The notes beneath the pieces were generated by a model. The model searched no databases and was not told the origin of the DNA. It saw only the letters and a list, made by a program, of their open reading frames with translations. From contig JAPKDQ010000003.1 of NCBI GenBank assembly GCA_028822445.1, positions 1-64,000 on the forward strand: 64,000 nt of DNA. Reading direction: 5' to 3'. This DNA is from Rhodospirillaceae bacterium. Lineage in GTDB: Bacteria > Pseudomonadota > Alphaproteobacteria > Rhodospirillales > Rhodospirillaceae. Below, piece by piece: positions 9,379-16,782 of the stretch (positions are counted from its first letter, which is position 1; each line of letters starts with the position of its first letter). A program made the translations under genes and the position numbers.

Positions 9379-10563
9379 ATGGCTCCCCAGGCGCATCACG
9401 ATTTGATGGTGGACACGACGCATGATGAACATGCGCTACAGTCCTACGTTTCGAACTTACGCATGTATATCCTCAATGAAATCGGCGGCGGTCTTTCGAG
9501 CGTCTACGAGGGGCGCGTAAAACCTGCGTTCGAGAAACGTGCCGGTCATGCACCCCAAGATGAGCATGACGTACGTCACGCAATGATGGCTGACCCCTAC
9601 TGCCGCACGTGGTCAACTATGATGCGATCGTGTCAGGAAATGATATGGGATTCCATCATTCCTTCCATTGAGCGCGCTCAGCCAGAACTTAATATAGAAG
9701 CAACGCGGTTAGCAGAACATCCAAAGGGATCCATGACACTTGACCCTAACGTCAAAATCCCGCGCTACGTGTCAGCCAGCGACATTCACCTCATGCCAGG
9801 CAATTACCATTCAGAGCGCGGTGCCAACGACGTATCCCAGGGCGCGCTATATGATCGCGGTGTTTATGTCTATGCCGCCGGAAACGGCGGGCCTTACGGC
9901 GATTCTATCGGTCGCTCCCTCGCACAGCATTTGAAGATTCGGTTTCCAGACCTGCAACCAGAAAGAATACTAGATGTAGGTTGCACGGTCGGTCACAACG
10001 TCATGCCGTTCGTCGATGTCTATCCAGACGCGGACATCCACGCGATCGATGTTAGCGCGCCCGTGATTCGTTATGCCCATGGCCGCGCGGAATCCTTCGG
10101 TAAACCAATGCACCTTCATCAGATGAATGGAGAACGCATGACATTCGAGGATGAGAGCTTCGATCTCGTAATGTCTGTTGTCACATTTCACGAAACATCC
10201 CACACCGCGATGAAGAATATTATCGCTGAGTGCAAGCGCGTCCTTAAACCAGGGGGGCTGATGATTCATATGGAATTGCCGCGCACTGCAGAAATGGACC
10301 CGTTTGATGCATTCTATATCGACTGGGACTCCTATTATAACAACGAGCCATTTTATCAGGCGTTTACGTCGACTGACATGAAAGCGGCTTATATGGATGC
10401 CGGATTCAAAGAAGAAAATTACATAGAAGTCATGACGCCCGACATTTATGCGGCGCCGTTTGACACATTCGAGGCCGCCGCTTCAGGCCCAGAAACCAAA
10501 GCCAAGCGCTATGGGCGGTTAGGCGAATCAATTCATTGGACCGGTTGGGGCGCGTGGAAATAA
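9379..10563 (+). CDS. SAM-dependent methyltransferase paralogue 3
   Basis: This 394-residue protein has the same architecture as paralogues 1 and 2. The N-terminal domain carries THDEHALQSY, LRMYIL, CQEMIWDSI and HLMPGNYHSE. The Rossmann domain carries ILDVGCTVGHN, HAIDVSAPVIRYAHGRAE, FEDESFDLVMS, FHETSH and VLKPGGLMIH. The C-terminus is GWGAWK. It is followed after 13 bp by a small protein gene and then a second copy of that small gene, implying one transcript and perhaps a physical partnership. A 12-base sequence 98-109 bases upstream of its start also occurs upstream of paralogue 1. Substrate is unknown. Confidence 0.85.
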   Translation: MAPQAHHDLMVDTTHDEHALQSYVSNLRMYILNEIGGGLSSVYEGRVKPAFEKRAGHAPQDEHDVRHAMMADPYCRTWSTMMRSCQEMIWDSIIPSIERAQPELNIEATRLAEHPKGSMTLDPNVKIPRYVSASDIHLMPGNYHSERGANDVSQGALYDRGVYVYAAGNGGPYGDSIGRSLAQHLKIRFPDLQPERILDVGCTVGHNVMPFVDVYPDADIHAIDVSAPVIRYAHGRAESFGKPMHLHQMNGERMTFEDESFDLVMSVVTFHETSHTAMKNIIAECKRVLKPGGLMIHMELPRTAEMDPFDAFYIDWDSYYNNEPFYQAFTSTDMKAAYMDAGFKEENYIEVMTPDIYAAPFDTFEAAASGPETKAKRYGRLGESIHWTGWGAWK

Positions 10564-10576
10564 GGATAACAATGCA

Positions 10577-10930
10577 ATGAGTGACAAAATTAAAATTACG
10601 CCCGTTAATCGCGGCAAACGACCAGCCTTCTTTGACGATCCGGCTATTGACCAATTGATGGCCATCGTGATGTCCATGTCTGCAGAAATGTCCGTTTTGT
10701 ATGATCGCGTCGACACGATAGAACGCCTTCTGGACAATAAGGGCACACTCAGTCGGGACGACATTGAAGCGTTCCGCCCAGACCAAGACACAGAGGATGA
10801 GCGAAACGTTCGGCGCAACGAATACATCGCCCGGTTGTTCCGCATTATCCATGAGGAACGAGAATCTCTTGTCTCTCACGACAAAATGGACGAGTACAAT
10901 GAATTGATGGATGAGCTGGCAAAACCTTAA
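10577..10930 (+). CDS. Small conserved protein A1 of the methyltransferase cluster
   Basis: I do not recognise this 117-residue protein. It aligns without gaps over about 80 residues with two other small proteins in the window (10954-11262 and 13951-14298). Shared positions include RGKRP, FFDDPAIDQ, EMSVLYDR, DTIERLL, a Gly, DDIEAF and a basic RR..YIAR segment. The middle, from about residue 25 to 55, is predicted by eye to be an amphipathic helix able to form a coiled coil. There are no Cys/His clusters, signal peptide or membrane segment. It starts 13 bp after methyltransferase 3 and is probably translated with it. A role as subunit or scaffold for that methyltransferase is an inference from position only. 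Confidence 0.8.
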   Translation: MSDKIKITPVNRGKRPAFFDDPAIDQLMAIVMSMSAEMSVLYDRVDTIERLLDNKGTLSRDDIEAFRPDQDTEDERNVRRNEYIARLFRIIHEERESLVSHDKMDEYNELMDELAKP

Positions 10931-10953
10931 GGCCAATCATAAACGAGTGAGAA

Positions 10954-11262
10954 ATGACCCAAAACGCAGAATCAAAAGTCACGCTGCCAAGAGACGCAAA
11001 AGGAAAGCGATCCGTTTTCTTTGATGACCCCGCCATTGACCAAATCATGACGTTCATTCTCGAATTATCAGCCGAAGTTTCTGTCGTGTATGACCGCATG
11101 GATACAGTGGAGCGCCTACTCGACGAAAAAGGTACCATCAGCCGCGACGACATCGAGGCCTACCGGCCCAATGAAGGCGTAGAAGCCGCGCGCAATGGTC
11201 GGCGAGAAGCCTATCTAAAACGCGTCTTCCGTATGCATCAAGAATCTGGCCAAAAAGAATAG
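10954..11262 (+). CDS. Small conserved protein A2 of the methyltransferase cluster
   Basis: This 102-residue tandem paralogue of the preceding gene carries KGKRSVFFDDPAIDQIM, AEVSVVYDR, DTVERLLDEKG, SRDDIEAYRP and RR.AYLKRVFR in the same spacing. It is shorter at the C-terminus than A1, lacking the charged tail. GAGTGAG precedes its ATG; it lies 23 bp after A1, and only 7 bp separate its stop from the MmgE/PrpD start. The conserved pattern at amino-acid level despite divergence argues that it is a real coding gene. Function is unknown. Confidence 0.8.
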   Translation: MTQNAESKVTLPRDAKGKRSVFFDDPAIDQIMTFILELSAEVSVVYDRMDTVERLLDEKGTISRDDIEAYRPNEGVEAARNGRREAYLKRVFRMHQESGQKE

Positions 11263-11269
11263 GAACTCA

Positions 11270-12652
11270 ATGGCGCCATCCCTAAACCCAGTCGATGCTA
11301 TGATCGTCCATGTTATGGGGACCGGCTATTCTGACTTGCCAACGGCCGCTGTTGATGCTGCGAAGATCTTCATCCTCGATACCTTTTCCTGTGCCCTTGC
11401 CGGTTCGACAGGGCCCTCGTCTGCCGAGGCCCTAAGCGCGGCAAAATTGTGGGGTACCGGAGACGGCGCGCGCGTATGGGCGCGGCCAGACCGCTTACCC
11501 CCGAGCAGCGCTGCCGTGGTCAACGCCTATCAAATTCATTGCCTGGAGTTTGACTGCGTCCATGAAGGTGGCGTGCTTCACCCTATGTCGACGCTTATGG
11601 CCGCAACCATGGCCGAGGTTGATCGCCAAGCAGGTGAAGGTAAAAAAATAAGTGGTAAAGAGCTGATACAAGCCATCGCCATGGGCATTGATGTGTCTTG
11701 CTCTATCGCCATGACATCAAATGCACCCATGCGGTTTTTCCGCCCAGCGTTAACTGGAGGGTTCGGCGCGACCACCACCGTATCCTTATTGCGCAAGTTT
11801 GATGGCTCAAAACTTCACAGCGCACTTGGCCTTTATTACGGTCAGGCTGGCGGCAACATGCAGGCCCACATCGAAGGGTCTCAGTTGCTTGGTCTGCAGG
11901 TAGGCTTTGGTGCACGGAATGCCATAGTGGCCTGTGACCTTGCAGATAGCGGCATCGAAGGCCCCAAGGACTTCCTCACCGGGATGTACGGATATCTCGT
12001 CCTCATGGAGGGAGATTACACCCTTGAGCCGGTTTGGTCTCAATGGGGGAAGGTATTTAGACTGTGCGAAGTTGGCCACAAGCCGTTCCCCTCAGGCCGC
12101 CTCACCCATTATGCAGTTGATGCTCTGCAGCGCATGATGAAAGAGCATACATTCACAGCAACAGATGTGGCGGGCGTCAGATGCGACGTTCCGCCACTAC
12201 CTCTTCGTTTGGTTGGTCGACCAGATGTTGCAAACCCTCAGCCAAACTATGCAAAACTTTGCCTTGGTTATATCTGCGCAACTACGTTGTTTAACGGTAC
12301 AATCACCCAGCACGACTTTCTGCCCGAAGCTCTAAAACGGGCAGATGTACATGACCTTGCATCGCGCGTAGACGTCGTCGACGATGGCAATCCCGACCTC
12401 AACGCCTTTGGGCCTCAGAGCATTACCGTGACCCTCACAGATGGGGCACAGCATGCCATGACTATTACTCATGCAATTGGGGATCCCATAAATCCCCTCC
12501 CCCGCGATCGCCAATTAGAGAAATTCTGGGCTTGCTGGGAGTCGGCCAAATCGACTATGCCGCGTGAGCAGGGACAAGCACTGATTGACCTTATCGATCA
12601 GCTCGAGACATTAGATGACACGTCAGTGCTTCTGGACCACGTTTGCCCATAG
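11270..12652 (+). CDS. MmgE/PrpD family protein
   Basis: This 460-residue protein is full length for the MmgE/PrpD family, which includes 2-methylcitrate dehydratase, cis-aconitate decarboxylase and iminodisuccinate epimerase. It has a helical N-terminal domain (VDAAKIFILDTFSCALAGS, then the HCLEFDCVHEGGVLHPMST segment with the family's conserved D/H-rich loop near residue 90). The lid domain begins around residue 270 (GHKPFPSGRLTHYAVDA). The activity is likely a dehydration, decarboxylation or epimerisation of a tricarboxylic or branched dicarboxylic acid. It starts 7 bp after small protein A2, which ties the methyltransferase/small-protein module to a metabolic enzyme. Together with CoA-transferase, HMGL-like and ICL-like genes it suggests branched C5-C7 diacid metabolism, without proof. 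Confidence 0.88.
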   Translation: MAPSLNPVDAMIVHVMGTGYSDLPTAAVDAAKIFILDTFSCALAGSTGPSSAEALSAAKLWGTGDGARVWARPDRLPPSSAAVVNAYQIHCLEFDCVHEGGVLHPMSTLMAATMAEVDRQAGEGKKISGKELIQAIAMGIDVSCSIAMTSNAPMRFFRPALTGGFGATTTVSLLRKFDGSKLHSALGLYYGQAGGNMQAHIEGSQLLGLQVGFGARNAIVACDLADSGIEGPKDFLTGMYGYLVLMEGDYTLEPVWSQWGKVFRLCEVGHKPFPSGRLTHYAVDALQRMMKEHTFTATDVAGVRCDVPPLPLRLVGRPDVANPQPNYAKLCLGYICATTLFNGTITQHDFLPEALKRADVHDLASRVDVVDDGNPDLNAFGPQSITVTLTDGAQHAMTITHAIGDPINPLPRDRQLEKFWACWESAKSTMPREQGQALIDLIDQLETLDDTSVLLDHVCP

Positions 12653-12703
12653 TTAAGCTAAGGTAGTTTGGCAATCCTCTGACCAACAGATGACCGCCCG
12701 AAG

Positions 12704-12720
12704 CGGAGGGCTGGCCTCCG
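12704..12720. other. Short hairpin between MmgE/PrpD and methyltransferase 4
   Basis: CGGAGG and CCTCCG form a 6-bp perfect stem around a 5-base loop. No T-run follows, so it is not a standard intrinsic terminator. It lies in the 123-bp gap upstream of methyltransferase 4 and could be a processing or regulatory hairpin, or chance. Confidence 0.3.
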
Positions 12721-12775
12721 CAGCAGACCCGGATAAGGTGCGGATTGATACATAACGCTTGCAATGGAGAGTTCA

Positions 12776-13906
12776 ATGATTCCTCTTTTAGAGCACGGCA
12801 TGTTGGCCCAACGGAACCACGACGAAGAATCACGGCAATCCTTCGTCAACGACTTCCGCATTCATTTAGCCAGTAATGTCTTTCCTGGAAATTTTCCGAC
12901 CTACTACAACAGGGTCCTGCCTAACTTCATTAAGAACAAGGGTCGCGAACCGGAAACGCGCCATGAAGTTCGCAAAGTGATGACCCACGACCCGTACTAT
13001 TCGTTCTGGAGCGCCATGCAACGCAACAGCCAAGAAATGATCTGGGACTCAGTCATAGACTCGGTCGAGAGACAACTCCCAGAGCTGATCGAAAAGTCGC
13101 GCAAAACCGGCGACAAAGGGTCTTTGATATTAGATCCAGATCTAGAAATTCCAAAATACCATGTGGCCGCAGATATTCATCTGCAACCCGGCGCCTACCA
13201 CTCCGACCAAATCGAAAACGATGTCGCGGCTGGAGCAATGTACGACTGGGGCACCTACATCTACTCAATGGGTGGGCTCGGCACAGGCAACAATGCGTTG
13301 GGCCAGATCACCAACGGTTTCTTTAAGAATGAATTCCCGGACAAGAAGCCTCTGCGCATTCTAGACATGGGCTGCACTATTGGTGGGTCGGTCACCTATT
13401 GGGCCCAACAACATCCTGACGCTGAATGCCATGCCATTGATGTTGGCGCACCAGTACTTCGGTATGGCCATGCGCGCGCCGAAGCTCTTGGTGCTGCGGT
13501 TCATTTTAGTCAGCAGAACGCCGAACAAACAAACTTCGAGGATGAAAGTTTCGACGTTGTGATGTCACACATCTTACTGCACGAAACGTCCCGGACTGCG
13601 ATCCAAAATGTGTTCAATGAATCCTATCGGCTTTTAAAACCAGGCGGCATCATGATGCATTTAGACCTCCCACAAGCCCACGGCCAACAACCACTTGAAG
13701 GCTTCTTGTTCGAGTGGGAAATTTACAACAACAATGAGCACTTTTTTGCCCAACTCCGCGACATGAATATGTCAGAGTTATGCCAAAAAGCTGGCTTCAA
13801 AAATGAAGATATTCATCCGAAGTCAGCGGGGTCTTTCTGGATGGATGACAAAACACCGTACGCGGATGATGGGTTCGAATTCCCCATCACGATCGGCATC
13901 AAATAG
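12776..13906 (+). CDS. SAM-dependent methyltransferase paralogue 4 (divergent)
   Basis: This 376-residue protein is the most diverged of the four. It retains the N-terminal motifs NHDEESRQSF, FRIHL and SQEMIWDSVIDSVER, the Rossmann motif ILDMGCTIGGS, HAIDVGAPVLRYGHARAE, FEDESFDVVMS, LHETSR and LLKPGGIMMH. It keeps the shared YNNNEHF segment that corresponds to YYNNEPF in the others. It lacks the C-terminal GAWK and ends in IGIK. An ATG at 12764 is in frame, but GGAGAG before the ATG at 12776 favours the latter. A third small-protein gene follows at 13951, repeating the methyltransferase-then-small-protein order seen at 9379-11262. The methyl acceptor is unknown. Confidence 0.85.
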   Translation: MIPLLEHGMLAQRNHDEESRQSFVNDFRIHLASNVFPGNFPTYYNRVLPNFIKNKGREPETRHEVRKVMTHDPYYSFWSAMQRNSQEMIWDSVIDSVERQLPELIEKSRKTGDKGSLILDPDLEIPKYHVAADIHLQPGAYHSDQIENDVAAGAMYDWGTYIYSMGGLGTGNNALGQITNGFFKNEFPDKKPLRILDMGCTIGGSVTYWAQQHPDAECHAIDVGAPVLRYGHARAEALGAAVHFSQQNAEQTNFEDESFDVVMSHILLHETSRTAIQNVFNESYRLLKPGGIMMHLDLPQAHGQQPLEGFLFEWEIYNNNEHFFAQLRDMNMSELCQKAGFKNEDIHPKSAGSFWMDDKTPYADDGFEFPITIGIK

Positions 13907-13950
13907 AAAGTTAATTAGACCTGACACTACAGGGAAGGATGGGACGAACC

Positions 13951-14298
13951 ATGTCCAACGACGATCAGAAGAAAATTAAACTCCCGCGCACAGCAAAAGG
14001 CAAGAAGCCTCAGTATTTCAAGGACCCAACGATTGATAAGCTGTTATCCATGGTCTTGACGCTGATGGGCGAACTTTCTGTCACGCGTGACCGCCTCGAC
14101 ACAGTCGAGCGACTTGTTGAGAAAAACGGCCTCTTCAAGATTGATGACATTGAGCGCTACGACATCCCCGATGACGTAAACCAAATTCGTTCGGAACGTC
14201 GTAGCGCCTATATCGCGCGCGTCCTCAAAAGCGTTCAAGACGAACTGGACGCGCTTGAGCAAAAAGGCGACGGCAAGAACACTGCACTCGACGACTAA
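13951..14298 (+). CDS. Small conserved protein A3 of the methyltransferase cluster
   Basis: This 115-residue protein starts at MSNDDQ; an in-frame ATG at 13939 overlaps the AAGGATGGG Shine-Dalgarno region and is less likely. It shares KGKKPQYFKDPTIDK, GELSVTRDR, DTVERLVEKNG, DDIERYDIPDD and RR.AYIARVLK with A1 and A2 in gapless register, but is the most divergent. That mirrors the divergence of its neighbour methyltransferase 4 and hints that each small protein evolves with its own methyltransferase. The C-terminus is acidic/charged with a likely helix. No known domain is recognised. Confidence 0.78.
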   Translation: MSNDDQKKIKLPRTAKGKKPQYFKDPTIDKLLSMVLTLMGELSVTRDRLDTVERLVEKNGLFKIDDIERYDIPDDVNQIRSERRSAYIARVLKSVQDELDALEQKGDGKNTALDD

Positions 14299-14686
14299 CC
14301 AGCCCTGCTTATCCAAACAATATGGCAAGGGTCGTTGGGCCCATGGCCTAAACACGGAAGGTGAGCATGCCAAACTGCAGTTTAGCGGCGCCTACCGCAT
14401 AAGAAAGCAACAGTGCGGGAGCATAGTATTTAGTCATTTTATAAAGCCCCGTTTATGCAGGACGCATAATACGCCGAGATACGGTGGCAAGGCAGACCGG
14501 TCCAAAAGAACTAGCGTGGATGCCAAAAGGCGGCGCCGACAACCCACGCCTCCAAAAGAGCGGCTTGGGTTGCAAAATAAATAGCCCGGCTTTGCAGGTT
14601 TATCTAGAATAGTGCCCTAGAGCCTTCTTGCACCGTGTGGCACCGCCGCTATACGGTTCGCATTCACAACGCATAGGACTTACGTC
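14299..14686. other. 388-bp intergenic stretch with no recognised gene
   Basis: An open frame across much of this stretch (to about 14584) gives a composition rich in Arg, Lys, Ser and Pro with no family resemblance, and I do not accept it as a gene. No tRNA, repeat or strong terminator was found. A promoter for the thioesterase/lyase pair is expected towards its right end but is not identifiable with confidence. Confidence 0.4.
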
Positions 14687-15130
14687 ATGATCCAGCGCAG
14701 CGAACCACGCTCCGCCTACAAACACTTCTTAAAGATTCCAACGCGATGGAAAGACAATGACGTCTACCAGCACGTCAATAACGTCGTGTACTATTCGTTC
14801 TTTGACACAGTCATTAACGAGTATTTGATTCGGGAAGGCGGCCTAGATTTCGAGCACGGCAACATTGTCGGATTGGCAATCGAAACCCACTGCTCGTTTC
14901 ACAAGTCCATACAATTTCCGCAAGTTATCGATGCAGGATTACGCGTCGGAGAGCTGGGTAATTCTTCCGTGCGATATGAAGTAGGCTTGTTCGTTGAAGG
15001 TGACGAAGATTGTGCTGCCGACGGACACTTCGTGCATGTTTTTGTAGAACGCCCCGAGAACAAGCCGACACCGATTCCCCCTAACCTGAGATCGTGCATG
15101 AAGCACCTCATTTCAGATAGCGCAGACTAA
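14687..15130 (+). CDS. Hotdog-fold acyl-CoA thioesterase (4HBT/YbgC type)
   Basis: This 147-residue protein has the 4-hydroxybenzoyl-CoA thioesterase signature: RWKDNDVYQHVNNVVYYSFFDT (residues 19-40). The Asp and the HVNN segment match the catalytic Asp and helix start of the hotdog fold. ETHCSFHKSIQFPQVIDAGLRV and YEVGLFVEGDEDCAADGHFVHVFVE supply the remaining strands. It would hydrolyse an acyl- or aroyl-CoA thioester in the cytosol. The ICL-family lyase starts 20 bp downstream, so the two are an operon. A thioesterase next to a lyase fits release of a CoA-bound product, but substrate range cannot be deduced. Confidence 0.85.
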   Translation: MIQRSEPRSAYKHFLKIPTRWKDNDVYQHVNNVVYYSFFDTVINEYLIREGGLDFEHGNIVGLAIETHCSFHKSIQFPQVIDAGLRVGELGNSSVRYEVGLFVEGDEDCAADGHFVHVFVERPENKPTPIPPNLRSCMKHLISDSAD

Positions 15131-15149
15131 GCGCCAAAGGAGACACAAA

Positions 15150-16022
15150 ATGAGCCTGCCCCAACGCAAGAAACTTCGTGAGCTTATGGCTGCTCCAGGC
15201 ATGATTGTCGCACCTGGCGGTGGCACCCCTCTTGATCTCCGCCTTATTGAGCAGGCCGGTTTTGATGTCGGCTACATGACGGGCTACGGATGCGCATGTG
15301 TTCGTTACGGCGTTCCTGATGTTGGGCTTATCGGTTATGGCGAACTAGAAGAAACAGTTCGAGCTATGCGCCAGGTCACAGAAATTCCATTGATCGTCGA
15401 CTGCGATACCGGGTACGGCGATATCGCCAACGTCAAACGCACAGTCGAGGGCATGGAAGCCCTCGGCGTTGCAGGCGTGCAGTTTGAAGATCAAGTCTGG
15501 CCCAAAAAGTGTGGTCATATGGCTGGAAAATTTGTTGAGCCCAGAGACGTGGCCGTTCGCAAAGTTAGAGCTGCCGTTGCAGCACGGACAGATCCAGGCC
15601 TGTTGATCATAGCCCGCACCGACTCACGAGGCCCCCATGGCATGGATGAGGCCATGGATCGGGCAAAAATGTTCATGGACGCAGGCGCTGACATGATTTT
15701 CTTTGATGGACCGAAGTCCCTGGAAGAACTGCACCAAATTTGTGATGCGGACATCGGCCCCCAGATGGCCAATATGAGTGAAACTGGCCTCACACCAATT
15801 TTGTCGGCCAAAGAACTGGAAGAGATCGGTTTCAAGCTGACCATCTGGCCGTCGACTACATCACGAATTGCCGTACGACAGGTCTCCGAATTCCTCTCGC
15901 ACCTCAAAGAGACGGGGGACTCTCGGCCTTGGTTGGATAAGATGGCATCTCTTGAAGAAACCAACACCAAATTGGGCCTGAACGAAGTGAAAGCGTTCGA
16001 GGATGTCGTCAACGGCGATTAA
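15150..16022 (+). CDS. Isocitrate lyase/PEP mutase family lyase (2,3-dimethylmalate/methylisocitrate lyase or oxaloacetate decarboxylase-like)
   Basis: This 290-residue alpha/beta-barrel belongs to the ICL/PEPM superfamily. The metal site is in IVDCDTGYGD (82-91). The catalytic loop KKCGH (119-123) contains the Cys used as acid/base in isocitrate, methylisocitrate and 2,3-dimethylmalate lyases, and it is preceded by the QFEDQ motif. IIARTDS and the TRIAV-type C-terminal region are also present. Having KKCGH makes a true C-C lyase more likely than a phosphonopyruvate enzyme. Likely products are a keto acid such as pyruvate plus a carboxylate. AAGGAG precedes the ATG. It follows the thioesterase by 20 bp, and its end overlaps an upstream extension of the split GST gene. 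Confidence 0.87.
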   Translation: MSLPQRKKLRELMAAPGMIVAPGGGTPLDLRLIEQAGFDVGYMTGYGCACVRYGVPDVGLIGYGELEETVRAMRQVTEIPLIVDCDTGYGDIANVKRTVEGMEALGVAGVQFEDQVWPKKCGHMAGKFVEPRDVAVRKVRAAVAARTDPGLLIIARTDSRGPHGMDEAMDRAKMFMDAGADMIFFDGPKSLEELHQICDADIGPQMANMSETGLTPILSAKELEEIGFKLTIWPSTTSRIAVRQVSEFLSHLKETGDSRPWLDKMASLEETNTKLGLNEVKAFEDVVNGD

Positions 16023-16047
16023 CAAGGCGTCCAGGGGTGCAACGGTC

Positions 16048-16692
16048 ATGTTAAAAGTCTGGGGTCGATCAAACTCGATAAATGTTCAGAAAGTCATGTG
16101 GGCCGTTGCCGAACTTGGCCTTGAGTATGAACGCATCGATGTCGGCGGAAAGTTTGGTGGACTCGACAGTCCCGAATTGTTGGCGCGCAACCCGCACGGC
16201 CTCATTCCTGTGATAAACGACGACGGCACTATCGTTTGGGAAAGCCACGCCATCGTCCGCTACCTCGCAGCACAGTATGGTGACGGATCATTGTAGCCGT
16301 CTGACCCAGCCACCCGATCGACTGCCGATATGTGGATGGAATGGACCCAAACCGTCTTACAGCACGGTTTCATTCAATTGTTCTGGAATTTGTATCGAAC
16401 GTCCGACGAGCAACACGACCATAGTTTGCTAGCAAACTTAACGGCTCAATGCGCCACCAACTTTTCGCATATGGAAGGTTTACTCTGCGACAGGCCTTAC
16501 ATCACCGGCCAAAACTTAACCTACGGTGACATTCCGATCGCCACACAGTTTTATCGCTACTTTACGCTTGAAATCGAGCGGCCTTCCTTGCCGCGCCTAG
16601 AGGCTTGGTTCAGCCGCATGTGCGAACGCACTGCATACGCGGAGCACGTGATGGTTCCCTATGAGGACCTGCGCGCACGATTGGCAACATAA
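16048..16692 (+). pseudogene. Glutathione S-transferase interrupted by an in-frame amber codon
   Basis: A complete GST of 214 codons is read in one frame except for a TAG at 16294-16296 (codon 83). Residues 1-82 are the thioredoxin-like domain (KVWGRSNSINVQKVMWAVAELG, then NPHGLIPVINDDG and WESHAIVRYLA, the glutathione-site segment). After the stop the same frame continues PSDPATRSTADMWMEWTQ, then a normal alpha-helical C-terminal domain to 16692. GSTs of this type commonly have Trp at that point (LWP-DPA), so a TGG to TAG change is the simplest explanation. Either the gene is freshly inactivated, or the base is a sequencing error, or the codon is suppressed. It is in series with the ICL-family lyase. 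Confidence 0.8.
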
Positions 16693-16782
16693 TTCGAGCA
16701 TAGAGACCGCGCAATTTCTTTGCCAAGCGGCCAATCCCCATTAGAGTTCTCATAGAAATATGGCCTTATGGAGTTATTCGCT

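Noticed and set aside
14255-14584. 109-codon open frame after small protein A3
   Set aside because: Overlaps A3 in another frame, composition is Arg/Lys/Ser-rich with no motif, and no ribosome-binding site precedes its start.
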